Part shown: positions 44,324 to 52,994 of the stretch, in pieces
Layout of the letters: each line of letters starts with the position of its first letter
Numbering within the stretch: the first letter of the stretch is position 1
Source of the DNA: Bacteroidales bacterium UBA1800
GTDB taxonomy: Bacteria; Bacteroidota; Bacteroidia; Bacteroidales; VadinHA17
DNA length: 64,000 nt
Reading direction: 5' to 3'
Assembly (NCBI GenBank): GCA_002319915.1
Contig: DCFQ01000091.1
Span: forward strand, 406-64,405
The notes under the pieces: generated by a model
What the model was told of the DNA's origin: nothing
Seen by the model: the letters and a program-made list of their open reading frames with translations, nothing else
Databases searched by the model: none
Position numbers and translations under genes: made by a program

Positions 44324-44870
44324 TGCTCTGATTGTTTTTGTTTTCATTCCTTATGGCTTTAAGCTGGCCGACAATATATGCCATTACATCTAGTTTGGTC
44401 TGGTAGTGTTCGATCATGGCATTGATGATGCGTTCATCGTTAGGATTTGCCCTGAGCTCTTTCTGTAGCTGAACATATACTGAATCCATGCTTTTCATTT
44501 CCTTCAGGAGGATATCTTTCTGGGCAGGATTGTTCTTCAGGTCGATATTGACTATTTCATTTTCCATCAGGTTCACCTGGTGGACATAATAATTCTCAAC
44601 CTCCTTGTACTGCGGAGAGACCTGCCCGAGGGTCATCCTGTTCCGTCCCGGCCTTATAAAATGATCCCAGGTCCAGAGCGACGAAAGTGTGATCAGAAGG
44701 GTGACTACTGCAGCTTTCAGAAGGTACGGCACGATGCTCCTCTGAATGGTCACATGCCGGGAGAACCTCATTTCAAGCTTCCTGTTGAATCTTTCAAGGT
44801 GGCCCGGTGAGGGCTCTGCCTCATCGAAAAAATCCTTGTTGCTCCTGATTAAATCTTCTATGTTTTTCAT
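44307..44870 (-). CDS. Anti-sigma-factor-like single-pass membrane protein
   Basis: The 187-residue protein has a cytoplasmic N-terminal domain of about 45 residues (MKNIEDLIRSNKDFFDEAEPSPGHLERF), one membrane segment (about 48-68) and an extracytoplasmic helical domain with long Glu/Lys stretches. This layout, directly after an ECF sigma gene, suggests an anti-sigma factor that binds the sigma with its N-terminal part. It does not contain a zinc-binding HxxxCxxC motif, so it is not the ZAS type. It begins 13 bp after the sigma stop. The frame is open further upstream to 45032 but the ATG at 44870 is the natural start. Confidence 0.72.
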   Translation of the reverse strand: MKNIEDLIRSNKDFFDEAEPSPGHLERFNRKLEMRFSRHVTIQRSIVPYLLKAAVVTLLITLSSLWTWDHFIRPGRNRMTLGQVSPQYKEVENYYVHQVNLMENEIVNIDLKNNPAQKDILLKEMKSMDSVYVQLQKELRANPNDERIINAMIEHYQTKLDVMAYIVGQLKAIRNENKNNQSNEKSF

Positions 44871-44883
44871 TTCCCTTAAGTTT

Positions 44884-45444
44884 TCATTTCCTCTTGAGCT
44901 CCCCGAGGAGTTTCTGCTTTGCCCTCGAAAGCTGTGATCTTGATGTGCTGCTTGAGATCGAAAGGATCTCAGCAATTTCATCATGATCATATCCTTCAAG
45001 CAGATAGAGTGACAGAATGATCCTGTAACCATCCGGAAGCCTGTTGATTGCTTCCTTTACTTCCTCAACCCTGACATCCAGTTCTTCCTTCCTGATAATG
45101 TCTTCGCTGCTGTCGTCCCTGATACCTGTGTGGGAGTCAATATCCTCAAAGATCGCTTTCCTTCGGCTGAGTGCATCGAGTGACCTGTTTATCACAATCT
45201 TTTTCAGCCATGCCCCGAAACTCACCGTCCCGGAATAAGTGTCAATTTTTTCAAAGGCCGACAGGAATGATTCCTGCATTATATCCTCGGCTTCCATGGT
45301 GTCGCTCACAATCCTCAGGCTCGTGTTGTACATTGCCTTGTAGTACAGTTTGTAAATCTGGAACTGTGCCTTCTGGTCGCCAGTTTTGCATCCGTCCAGC
45401 AAATCCTGGTGCAGGTTTCGGAATGCCGCCTCTACATTTCCCAT
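44884..45444 (-). CDS. ECF-family RNA polymerase sigma factor
   Basis: The 186-residue protein has region 2 with MEAEDIMQESFLSAFEKI and a KIDTYSGTVSFGAWLKKIVINRSLD stretch, then a linker and region 4 (GYDHDEIAEILSISSSTSRSQLSRAKQKL). This is an extracytoplasmic-function sigma factor of the Bacteroidota type. It heads an operon with an anti-sigma-like protein and a DUF4097 protein. An in-frame ATG at 45486 would add 14 residues; I prefer 45444 because the helix of region 2 follows it. I saw no TAnnTTTG promoter upstream, which is compatible with self-activation. Confidence 0.9.
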   Translation of the reverse strand: MGNVEAAFRNLHQDLLDGCKTGDQKAQFQIYKLYYKAMYNTSLRIVSDTMEAEDIMQESFLSAFEKIDTYSGTVSFGAWLKKIVINRSLDALSRRKAIFEDIDSHTGIRDDSSEDIIRKEELDVRVEEVKEAINRLPDGYRIILSLYLLEGYDHDEIAEILSISSSTSRSQLSRAKQKLLGELKRK

Positions 45445-45541
45445 CTTTAAATAAAGACTTGATTTTATCTGAGATGCTGCACCCACTGTCTTTTATCTGT
45501 TTCAAGCAACTAATTTCAGATTAAAGACGAGAGGATTTTTG

Positions 45542-46453
45542 CTATGCTGCACTCAATTTATTTTTTTTTACAAAATTTCCGAAAAAAACCAGCACAAGTC
45601 CTTGAGTGACTTTCCCGGACTCATAATTAAGTTCTGATCCGAGCAGGCTGTGGGGGATAGAAAAAACCAGCAGCAAAACAAATGCTGCAAGGATGGTATA
45701 AGCAGGGGTCTTTTTCCTGCGGTTCATCAAAACCGCAAGCAGCCAGAAAACTGTTGCAATAAGTGTCTTGTTATCAGTGAGGTCCCATCCGAATGGCACG
45801 CCTGTCCAGAATTCACCGAAAGCATATTTCTGAACTACAGGCCCGAGGAGGATCCCTCCTGCAAGAATAAGGAATAAGGTCCACAATGAGTATTTCCTGT
45901 ATTCGGGGACCCCGAAAACAGCCATAAGGCCGGCAAGGGTCGAAAAGAACATAGCCAGGAACATGATCAGGATATGCGGAGCCAGGATTGATGACGGGAC
46001 TGATCCCTTGAACCTTAGAACCACCGGGGTTCTTTGGAGGTAGGTTTTTGTTCCGTTCGAGTCTGAAACTTCAATGTAATACTGAAGCTTCCCCGCAACC
46101 GGTTCAACTGGTAACCGGGCAAATAATCCGCGCTCCTCGGTTATCCCGAAAATTTTGTTCATGACATAAGAGTCCACGGGATAGACTTTGAAGTCAAAAT
46201 CACTCGGAGAGTAATCATCGCCTGTCCTGAACCTTTTGTAAAACAGCCTGGCTTTTACTGAGGTGTCAGGCAGGGCCAGCCTTACCTCAGGCCTTTCATC
46301 AATGCCCAGGCTCCTTATCAGTTTCACGGGATAAACCTTCCCGTTCGCCGTAATCTCGAGCTGCCTGGGATATGTCGGACCGGTTTTTCGCTGGTAGTAA
46401 GCAGCACTTAATGTAATAATGAACGAAAGGAACCAGATCAGGAATCTTTTCAT
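45542..46453 (-). CDS. Polytopic membrane protein with an extracytoplasmic N-terminal domain, unknown function
   Basis: I do not recognise this 303-residue protein. It has an N-terminal membrane segment (4-20), a beta-rich domain to about 150 (with KVYPVDSYVMNK and YYIEVSDSNGTKTYLQRTP), and four or five hydrophobic segments at 155-300. The soluble part is placed on the outer face of the inner membrane. It lies 33 bp after an M28-PDZ peptidase gene on the same strand, so the two may be co-transcribed; the peptidase comes first. The C terminus ends with a basic NFVKKNKLSAA. Confidence 0.6.
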   Translation of the reverse strand: MKRFLIWFLSFIITLSAAYYQRKTGPTYPRQLEITANGKVYPVKLIRSLGIDERPEVRLALPDTSVKARLFYKRFRTGDDYSPSDFDFKVYPVDSYVMNKIFGITEERGLFARLPVEPVAGKLQYYIEVSDSNGTKTYLQRTPVVLRFKGSVPSSILAPHILIMFLAMFFSTLAGLMAVFGVPEYRKYSLWTLFLILAGGILLGPVVQKYAFGEFWTGVPFGWDLTDNKTLIATVFWLLAVLMNRRKKTPAYTILAAFVLLLVFSIPHSLLGSELNYESGKVTQGLVLVFFGNFVKKNKLSAA

Positions 46454-46486
46454 TTTTCGCTTTTTAATTACTTAGACGCACAAAAC

Positions 46487-48289
46487 CTATAATTGTATCA
46501 GGAGGACCAGCTTTGACCCGTTGCGCAGGACTTCCACACTTATGGCTTGACCATGCTTCAACTGGCTCATTCTGAACATATAATCCTGGATATCATTCAC
46601 GGTTTTTCCTTCAATGGAAATAATTATGTCTCCCTTCTTCATCCCCCCGAGGGCTGCGGGTTTTCCGGGTGTCACAAAATCTGCCCTCAGTCCGTTCTTC
46701 ACGTTCCCTGCAAAATCAGGCATAATTCCGAGTGTTGCCCCCCGTCTCCTGATAGTCCTGTTCACTTCAACCTTTGGCCCGGCTTCCCTGAATTTCAACC
46801 TTTCCGGCGAGTTTGCAAATTTTTCCGCTAGGTCAAACACGATCAAGGAAATATCTTTCATCCCCTCGTAATTGATCTTTTCCCAGGTGTCTGCAGGAGT
46901 ATGGTAATCCAGGTGGGCGCCTGTGGTAAAGAAAAGCACAGGGATATTCTTGCCGTAAAATGATGAATGATCGGAGGGACCATAACCCTCCTCCGAGAAT
47001 GTCAGCTTCATGCGGCTCGTATCGACCGCCGACTGAACAATCTTTTTCAACCCTTCGGCAGTCCCGACCCCTCCGGCCTGGAGGGAGCCTGAATCGGTCA
47101 GTCGTCCTACCATATCAAGGTTTATCATTATGTTTACCTTTCCCGGATCGAACGGAAGGTTTTCAGCAAGCTGCTTTGATCCCAGCAGGCCTTCCTCTTC
47201 CCCCGAGAAAGCAGCAAAGACCATGCTCCGGTGGTGGCTGCCCCTGGTAAGTGCAAATTCCTCAGCCAGCTCGATCATTTCAGCCACGCCCGATGCGTTG
47301 TCGTCGGCTCCGTGGTGGACCGCGATGGTGTCAACAGCCCTGCTGCCCGAACCCGGTCCGCCCATTCCAAGATGGTCAAAGTGGGCCCCGATGATAACGT
47401 ATTCATCCTTCAACGCCGGGTCTTCACCCGGAAGCACGAATACCACGTTCCTTGTCCAGGATTTCTGCTCAGTGATCTCCGAACCGGCTTTTACCACAGT
47501 GCCTGTCAGAAAGCTAGCAGGCCGTTTTTCAGTGTTCATCTTCATCTCCAGATCAGCAATGGCTGAAGCCTGGTCTCCGAGGATAGTGCCGGCCAGTTCC
47601 CTTGAAATATGGAGCATCGGTATGCCGGCCGGATGGTCCCCTGCCGAGAGTGCCTCGAATTTATCATCCTTGTCGAAAACAGGACCAGAGACCAGCAGTA
47701 CTCCGGCTGCTCCCATATCCCTGGCAGTCAGTGTTTTGTCACGGTCGCTGCTGAATGGAAGAAACCCGCTGACACTCTTTTCAGGATCAGGATCACCACG
47801 CAGGACCAGCACCCACTTGCCCTTCACATCGAGGTTTCCATAATCGTTCCATTTAAGCGAGTCGGTGTCAATATTAAACCCATACCCTGCAAATGCGACC
47901 TCAGCTTTCAGTTCCCCGGTGCCGCTGAATGACAGCGGTGCCAGGTCAGCATCCGATTTGAAGGTACGATCATTCAGCAAAAGGTAATTTTTTTCTCCCC
48001 TGACGATTTTCGTGGTCACCTGGTACCTTTCGAAGCCGTCGCCTGCAAGCGGGAAAAGCCCGCATCTTTTCAGCTCCTTTGCAATGAAAGCAGCTGACAG
48101 GCTGTCGCCCGAAGAACCAGTAAGCCTGCCGCCCAGTGCATCAGATGAAAGATACCTGACATGCCCCTTAAGCTCCCTGGCAGTGACCTGACGGCTTACC
48201 TGGGAATAGCTCAGGACACTATTCAGCAGCAGGAATATGATAACCGGGACCAGCTTACACCTTGACCCGAACTCTTTTACTATTTGCAT
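46487..48289 (-). CDS. Secreted M28 peptidase with PDZ domain
   Basis: This 600-residue exported peptidase has a signal peptide (about 1-30), an N-terminal PA-like region (with FAGYGFNIDTDSLKWNDYGNLDVKGKWVL, about 125-240) and the M28 zinc site: IGAHFDHLG, HHGADDNASG, SGEEEGLLG, NLDMVGR and DYHTPADTW. A PDZ domain (about 505-598) ends the protein and contains GMKKGDIIISIEGKTV. The zinc ligands are all present. I chose the ATG at 48289, which starts directly before the signal peptide; a longer frame to 48385 would place 32 residues before it and overlap the aminotransferase. It is followed by the unknown membrane protein. Confidence 0.92.
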   Translation of the reverse strand: MQIVKEFGSRCKLVPVIIFLLLNSVLSYSQVSRQVTARELKGHVRYLSSDALGGRLTGSSGDSLSAAFIAKELKRCGLFPLAGDGFERYQVTTKIVRGEKNYLLLNDRTFKSDADLAPLSFSGTGELKAEVAFAGYGFNIDTDSLKWNDYGNLDVKGKWVLVLRGDPDPEKSVSGFLPFSSDRDKTLTARDMGAAGVLLVSGPVFDKDDKFEALSAGDHPAGIPMLHISRELAGTILGDQASAIADLEMKMNTEKRPASFLTGTVVKAGSEITEQKSWTRNVVFVLPGEDPALKDEYVIIGAHFDHLGMGGPGSGSRAVDTIAVHHGADDNASGVAEMIELAEEFALTRGSHHRSMVFAAFSGEEEGLLGSKQLAENLPFDPGKVNIMINLDMVGRLTDSGSLQAGGVGTAEGLKKIVQSAVDTSRMKLTFSEEGYGPSDHSSFYGKNIPVLFFTTGAHLDYHTPADTWEKINYEGMKDISLIVFDLAEKFANSPERLKFREAGPKVEVNRTIRRRGATLGIMPDFAGNVKNGLRADFVTPGKPAALGGMKKGDIIISIEGKTVNDIQDYMFRMSQLKHGQAISVEVLRNGSKLVLLIQL

Positions 48290-48347
48290 CTGATATCTAT
48301 TGTCTGAATATTGTGAAACGGGAAGTTTGCAAAACTGTACAAGGCCT

Positions 48348-49559
48348 TTACTTAAATTGACTAAAGGTCTTCCTGATAATATCAATGGCTTCCCTGATCT
48401 GCGGCTCAGTAATCACAAGCGGCGGGGCAAACCTGATGATATGCTCATGGGTCGGCTTTGCTATCAACCCGTTATCCTTCATGGCAAGGCAAACGTCCCA
48501 GGCTGACTTGCCATTCACGGGCCTGATCACGACGGCGTTGAGCAAGCCTTTACCCCTGACAAGCTCGATCATGCCAGATTTGATTTTACTAAGCTCCTCC
48601 CTGAATATCTTTCCAAGTCTGTCTGCATTCTCTGCAAGCTTCTCTTCCCTTATTACTTCAAGGGATGCGATTGCTACTTTTGCCGCAAGGGGATTGCCTC
48701 CGAAGGTTGAACCATGCTCCCCGGGTAATATGGTCAGCATGATGGCGTCGTCGGCGAGAACGGCGGAGATTGGCATCACGCCTCCCGAGAGGGCCTTGCC
48801 TAGGATAAGTATGTCGGGCCTTACTCCTTCATGATCGCAAGCCAAAAGCTTCCCTGTACGGGCAATTCCCGTCTGAACCTCGTCTGCAATGAACAGCACT
48901 TTGTGTGCTTTGCAGAGGTCATAGGCTTTCTTCAGGTACCCCTCGTCGGGAACATACACTCCGGCTTCTCCCTGGATCGGTTCTACCAGGAAACCGGCAA
49001 CGTCCGGATCCCTGAGGGCATTTTCAAGGGCCTTCAGGTCATTGTAGGGAATAATTATGAAACCGGGCGTAAATGGCCCGTAATGGTTCCTTGCGTCGGG
49101 ATCGGTCGACATGGAAATGATCGAAATCGTGCGTCCGTGGAAGTTGCCTTCGCATGCGATTATCTTGGCTCGTCCTTCCTTTATGCCTTTTACCTTGTAT
49201 GCCCATTTGCGGCAAAGCTTCAGGGCAGTTTCATCACCTTCAGCTCCCGAATTCATCGGCAGTACCTTGTCATATCCGAAATATCTGGTTACGTATTCCT
49301 CGTATTCACCCAGGACCGAATTGTAAAATGCCCTGGATGTGAGAGTAAGCTTCTGAGCCTGTTCGGTCAGTGCCCTTATTATCCTCGGATGACAATGGCC
49401 CTGGTTAACAGCTGAATAGGCTGACAGGAAATCAAAATAACGCTTACCTTCTACATCCCATACAAAAGGGCCTTCGCCTCTGTCGAGAACAACCGGAATC
49501 GGATGGTAATTATGGGCACCAAATCTGTCTTCCCGGTCGATGTAATCCTGTGTATTCAT
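48348..49559 (-). CDS. rocD: Ornithine aminotransferase
   Basis: This cytosolic class-III PLP aminotransferase converts ornithine and 2-oxoglutarate to glutamate-5-semialdehyde. The 403-residue protein has the class-III signature [39 protein letters not shown], in which the lysine of GKALSGG is the PLP lysine, and a family-typical N terminus ([25 protein letters not shown]). The last features distinguish it from acetylornithine and GABA aminotransferases. It appears monocistronic, with a Bacteroidota-like promoter upstream. Confidence 0.95.
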   Translation of the reverse strand: MNTQDYIDREDRFGAHNYHPIPVVLDRGEGPFVWDVEGKRYFDFLSAYSAVNQGHCHPRIIRALTEQAQKLTLTSRAFYNSVLGEYEEYVTRYFGYDKVLPMNSGAEGDETALKLCRKWAYKVKGIKEGRAKIIACEGNFHGRTISIISMSTDPDARNHYGPFTPGFIIIPYNDLKALENALRDPDVAGFLVEPIQGEAGVYVPDEGYLKKAYDLCKAHKVLFIADEVQTGIARTGKLLACDHEGVRPDILILGKALSGGVMPISAVLADDAIMLTILPGEHGSTFGGNPLAAKVAIASLEVIREEKLAENADRLGKIFREELSKIKSGMIELVRGKGLLNAVVIRPVNGKSAWDVCLAMKDNGLIAKPTHEHIIRFAPPLVITEPQIREAIDIIRKTFSQFK

Positions 49560-49603
49560 TTTGTTGATTATTAATTAGATACGAATTTATGTTAAAGTAG
49601 CTA

Positions 49604-49634
49604 CAATTTTACGAAAGCTTTTTGTCATTTCAAA
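49604..49634 (-). promoter_or_regulatory. Candidate promoter for rocD
   Basis: Minus strand: TTTG (49634-49631), 19-base spacer, TAAAATTG (49611-49604), one mismatch to TAnnTTTG. Transcription would begin about 40 bases upstream of the start at 49559. The near-match and correct spacing make this a moderate candidate. Confidence 0.4.
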
Positions 49635-49659
49635 ATCGTGTGGTGCCAGGGGCATGTAC

Positions 49660-50340
49660 CTATTCCTCCCCGTAAAGATCAGGCCGCAGCTTTCTCGTCC
49701 GCTCAACAGATTGCTCATGCCTCCATTTTTCGATTTCGGCCGTATTCCCCGACAGCAGGATATCCGGTACTTTCCAGTTGTTGAACTCAGCGGGTCTTGT
49801 ATAGACGGGGGGAGCCAGGAGGTCATCCTGGAATGAATCGCTTAGCGCTGACTGTTCATCCGAAAGGGCACCCGGAAGAAGCCTCACCACTGCATCCGTA
49901 ATGATGGCTGCCGGCAGTTCCCCTCCGGAGAGGACGTAGTCGCCCACCGAAATCTCTATCGTGGTGAGATGGTCCCTGATCCTCTGGTCGATCCCCTTGT
50001 AGTGGCCGCAGATAATAATTATATTGGTTAACAGGGAAAGCCTGTTTGCCGTTTTTTGTGTGAACTTCTCCCCATCAGGGGACGTATAGATGATCTCATC
50101 ATAATCCCTTTCCTTCTTCAGCTTATCGATCGCCCTGAAGACAGGCTCGATCATCATCACCATGCCGGCACCGCCCCCGAATGCATAATCATCGACACTT
50201 CTGTATTTTCCCTTTGCAAAATCCCTGAGATTGACAATATGGATTTCAGCCAGGTTATTCTCCCTTGCCCTTTTGACGATCGAGTAATTCAGCGGGCTAT
50301 CGAGCAGTTCAGGCAAAACAGTGAGTATATCGATCCTCAT
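49660..50340 (-). CDS. trmD: tRNA (guanine-N1-)-methyltransferase
   Basis: TrmD methylates G37 at N1 in tRNAs reading CNN/CGG codons, preventing frameshifts. The 226-residue protein has the knotted SPOUT fold motifs: [23 protein letters not shown] and [13 protein letters not shown], with the C-terminal helical domain ending [11 protein letters not shown] chose the ATG at 50340 ([11 protein letters not shown], the usual TrmD opening) rather than an in-frame ATG at 50388. No rimM, rpsP or rplS is adjacent, unlike the proteobacterial order. It lies 69 bp downstream of the first ABC permease. Confidence 0.96.
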   Translation of the reverse strand: MRIDILTVLPELLDSPLNYSIVKRARENNLAEIHIVNLRDFAKGKYRSVDDYAFGGGAGMVMMIEPVFRAIDKLKKERDYDEIIYTSPDGEKFTQKTANRLSLLTNIIIICGHYKGIDQRIRDHLTTIEISVGDYVLSGGELPAAIITDAVVRLLPGALSDEQSALSDSFQDDLLAPPVYTRPAEFNNWKVPDILLSGNTAEIEKWRHEQSVERTRKLRPDLYGEE

Positions 50341-50355
50341 TCCGGTTGTTTTGCG

Positions 50356-50388
50356 CAAATTTACGACAAAATAACCTGGTATCAGCAA
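50356..50388 (-). promoter_or_regulatory. Candidate promoter for trmD
   Basis: Minus strand: TTG (50388-50386), 22-base spacer, TAAATTTG (50363-50356), an exact TAnnTTTG. This predicts a short untranslated leader of about ten bases before the ATG at 50340, independent of the upstream permease. Confidence 0.45.
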
Positions 50389-50409
50389 CGAATCGATCCG
50401 TGATCCTGG

Positions 50410-52836
50410 CTAATCTGTCCTGAGTGCCGCGGCAGGGTTATAGCCGGCTGCCTTGACCGTCTGGTAACTTATTGAGATCCACCCGACCAGCAATACAGCA
50501 AGGGTCGCGGAAACATAGATCAGCGGGCTGACATCCACCTTGCTTGCAAAGCCTTCGAGCCAGTACCTTGATCCGAAGAATGCAATAGGGTAGGCGAGGA
50601 CTGATGAAATAGCTATCAGATAGATCACCTCGGCCGAGAGAAGTGCAAGAACAGTGATACTTGATGCACCATAGCTCTTTCTGACGCCTATTTCCTTCGT
50701 ACGCTTGCTGGTCATGAAGGCCACAAGACCCAGGAGACCCATGCAGGCAAGTAAAATTGAAAGGATGGAGAAAATGATGAATATCTTTCCTGTTTTCAGC
50801 TCTGATGAATAAAGATGCTCCCACATATCGGTAAAGAACTCGTACTGGAACGGTTGCTTGGCAGTATAATCGCCCCAGACCTTCTCAATTTCCCTGACAG
50901 TGCCCCGGATATCATTCCCTCTCAGCCTGACGGTGGCATACTGGTCACCGCCGCCGAATCCCATTACAGTAAAGCACACCGGCGTTATTGCCTTGTGCAG
51001 GGATTCGATGTTGAAATCCTTCATCACCCCGATAATCTTAAGCTTGACGAATTGCTGGGGCCCTCTGGGCTGAAGTATGTACTTTCCGACAGGATCTGTG
51101 AGACCCAGTGATTTTACGGCCGCCTCGTTTATCAGAATGGCCGTCGAATCGGTCCCATATTCGCGCGAGAAGTACCTGCCTGAGGCAAGGCGGACGCCCA
51201 AAGCTTCCGGAAAATCGAGGCTTACCTGTGACTGGTTTATGAGGTAAGTGTTCTTTTCAGGATCATTGTCATTGAAAAATGCATTGTTGTTGTAGTCCGT
51301 GCCCGGAACCGACCTAGAGAATCCGGCAGCTTCAACTCCCGGGATCTGAAGGATCTTATCCCTGAAGGATGCAGTCGTTTGCCAGAAAGCATCCGGCCGC
51401 CTTACAATTATGAGATTCTCCTTATTGAACCCAAGGTCCTTCCTTGTCATGTAATTAAGTTGCCGGTAAACGATCACCGATCCTATGATGATCACTATCG
51501 AGACCATGAACTGGATAATGACCAGGAGCCCCCTCAGCCTTTTCGACATGGACCCGGGACTCAGGGTGCCCTTAAGCACCTCTGCCGGATTAAAGGAAGC
51601 CAGGACAAAGGCCGGGTAAAATCCCGAAGCTGAACCTATTATTATGATCATGGCAAGTATGGAAATCAATCCGGCAGGGCTCATTAGCAAATTCATGGGA
51701 AGTTGCTTCCCGATCATCTGCTCGAATGATGGGGCAATGGCCAGTACGAGCAGGACTGATACGATGGTCGCCATAGCGACAATCAGAACCGATTCGCCGA
51801 GGAACTGGGCGATAAGGCCGCTCCTGTTCCCTCCCGAGACCTTCCTTATTCCGACCTCCTTTGCTCTTCCGGCGGATCTCGCTGTGGCAAGATTTATATA
51901 GTTTATTACTGCGACAAGCAAGGTAAGGACAGCTATGACGGCAAAAATATATACAGTCGTGGGAGAACCGACGGGTTCGAGGTTATACTGGACAGCCCCG
52001 TAAAGGTGAATGTCCTTAAGCGGTTCAAGGACATATGAGAATTGGTTCCCTGCTTTCCTGAAATCATCGATTGAGAGGCCGAGGATCTGCTGTAACTGCG
52101 GGCCGACATATTTAGTAACTATTTCCTGCAGTTTCTGCTGCAAAACCTCCTTGCTGGTGCCCTCTTTCACCACGATATACGTATAGAAATTATGGCTGAC
52201 CCATTCCTGCCGGTTGGCCTGGCCCGGATATGAGCTCATGGAAGCCAGCATGTCAAATTTAATATGGGAATTCTCAGGTACGTCCTGTATAACTCCCGTC
52301 ACCGTGTACAGTATCGTATCCTCCTCCAGGATCAGCTTCTCCCCGACAGGATCCTTGTCTCCGAAGTACTTTTTTGCATATTTCTGGGTAAGGATCATTG
52401 ACCTTGGCCTTACCAGGGCGTTCCCCGGATCTCCCTTAAGTAACTTGAAACTGAAAACATTAAAGAAAGTGGAGTCCGCGAACAGGATCCCGTCCTCATT
52501 GAACCTGTTCTCACCGTACCGGACAAGCCATGCACCCATTCTTGTGACCCTTGTGGCCTGAAGGATCTCCGGGTAGTCCTTCAGCAAAGCCTGCGCCATC
52601 GGGGCTGCCGTTATCGCCTGATCAAGAACGCCTCCCGACATCCTTCCGACGATCTTGATGCGGTAAATATTCTGGTAGTTTTTATGAAACCTGTCATAGC
52701 TGAGTTCGTTTATCACGTACAAAGCAATGAAGATGAAACTGACAAGTCCGACCGTCAGTCCCCCAAGGTTAATTAATACATACCCCGGACGCTTCCTTAT
52801 CATCCGGAACCAGTTAACGAAGAAATTCTTCAGCAT
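50410..52836 (-). CDS. FtsX/MacB-type ABC transporter permease (paralogue 1 of 4)
   Basis: The 808-residue protein has an N-terminal membrane segment (about 20-40), a first periplasmic MacB-type core domain (about 45-270), an FtsX membrane block with three segments (about 280-440), a fourth segment, a second periplasmic domain (about 450-680), and a final FtsX block (about 685-808, with FMTSKRTKEIGVRKSYGAS). This is the large two-FtsX-domain architecture common in Bacteroidota. It needs a separate ATPase. It follows paralogue 2 on the same strand, with a 7-bp-periodic repeat in the 154-bp gap. Confidence 0.92.
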   Translation of the reverse strand: MLKNFFVNWFRMIRKRPGYVLINLGGLTVGLVSFIFIALYVINELSYDRFHKNYQNIYRIKIVGRMSGGVLDQAITAAPMAQALLKDYPEILQATRVTRMGAWLVRYGENRFNEDGILFADSTFFNVFSFKLLKGDPGNALVRPRSMILTQKYAKKYFGDKDPVGEKLILEEDTILYTVTGVIQDVPENSHIKFDMLASMSSYPGQANRQEWVSHNFYTYIVVKEGTSKEVLQQKLQEIVTKYVGPQLQQILGLSIDDFRKAGNQFSYVLEPLKDIHLYGAVQYNLEPVGSPTTVYIFAVIAVLTLLVAVINYINLATARSAGRAKEVGIRKVSGGNRSGLIAQFLGESVLIVAMATIVSVLLVLAIAPSFEQMIGKQLPMNLLMSPAGLISILAMIIIIGSASGFYPAFVLASFNPAEVLKGTLSPGSMSKRLRGLLVIIQFMVSIVIIIGSVIVYRQLNYMTRKDLGFNKENLIIVRRPDAFWQTTASFRDKILQIPGVEAAGFSRSVPGTDYNNNAFFNDNDPEKNTYLINQSQVSLDFPEALGVRLASGRYFSREYGTDSTAILINEAAVKSLGLTDPVGKYILQPRGPQQFVKLKIIGVMKDFNIESLHKAITPVCFTVMGFGGGDQYATVRLRGNDIRGTVREIEKVWGDYTAKQPFQYEFFTDMWEHLYSSELKTGKIFIIFSILSILLACMGLLGLVAFMTSKRTKEIGVRKSYGASSITVLALLSAEVIYLIAISSVLAYPIAFFGSRYWLEGFASKVDVSPLIYVSATLAVLLVGWISISYQTVKAAGYNPAAALRTD

Positions 52837-52917
52837 GCTCTGTTGTTTTGGGTTTATGCAAATTACAACAAAGACGGGTAAAATGTTAATATGTTGCAGT
52901 CTAATCTGGTCAGGTCT

Positions 52918-52994
52918 GACTCACGACTCGCTGCTCACGCACTGCACCTATTGCATTACGCCTATCGCCTTACGCCTTGTGCCTTATGTCTCAT
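52918..52994. repeat. Degenerate 7-bp tandem repeat array
   Basis: Eleven consecutive heptamers, read without any gap from 52918: GACTCAC, GACTCGC, TGCTCAC, GCACTGC, ACCTATT, GCATTAC, GCCTATC, GCCTTAC, GCCTTGT, GCCTTAT and GTCTCAT. A consensus such as GMCTYAC with drift fits most. It lies between the stop of permease 2 (52991) and the start of permease 1 (52836), so it is in the leader of the second gene of that pair. Confidence 0.7.
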
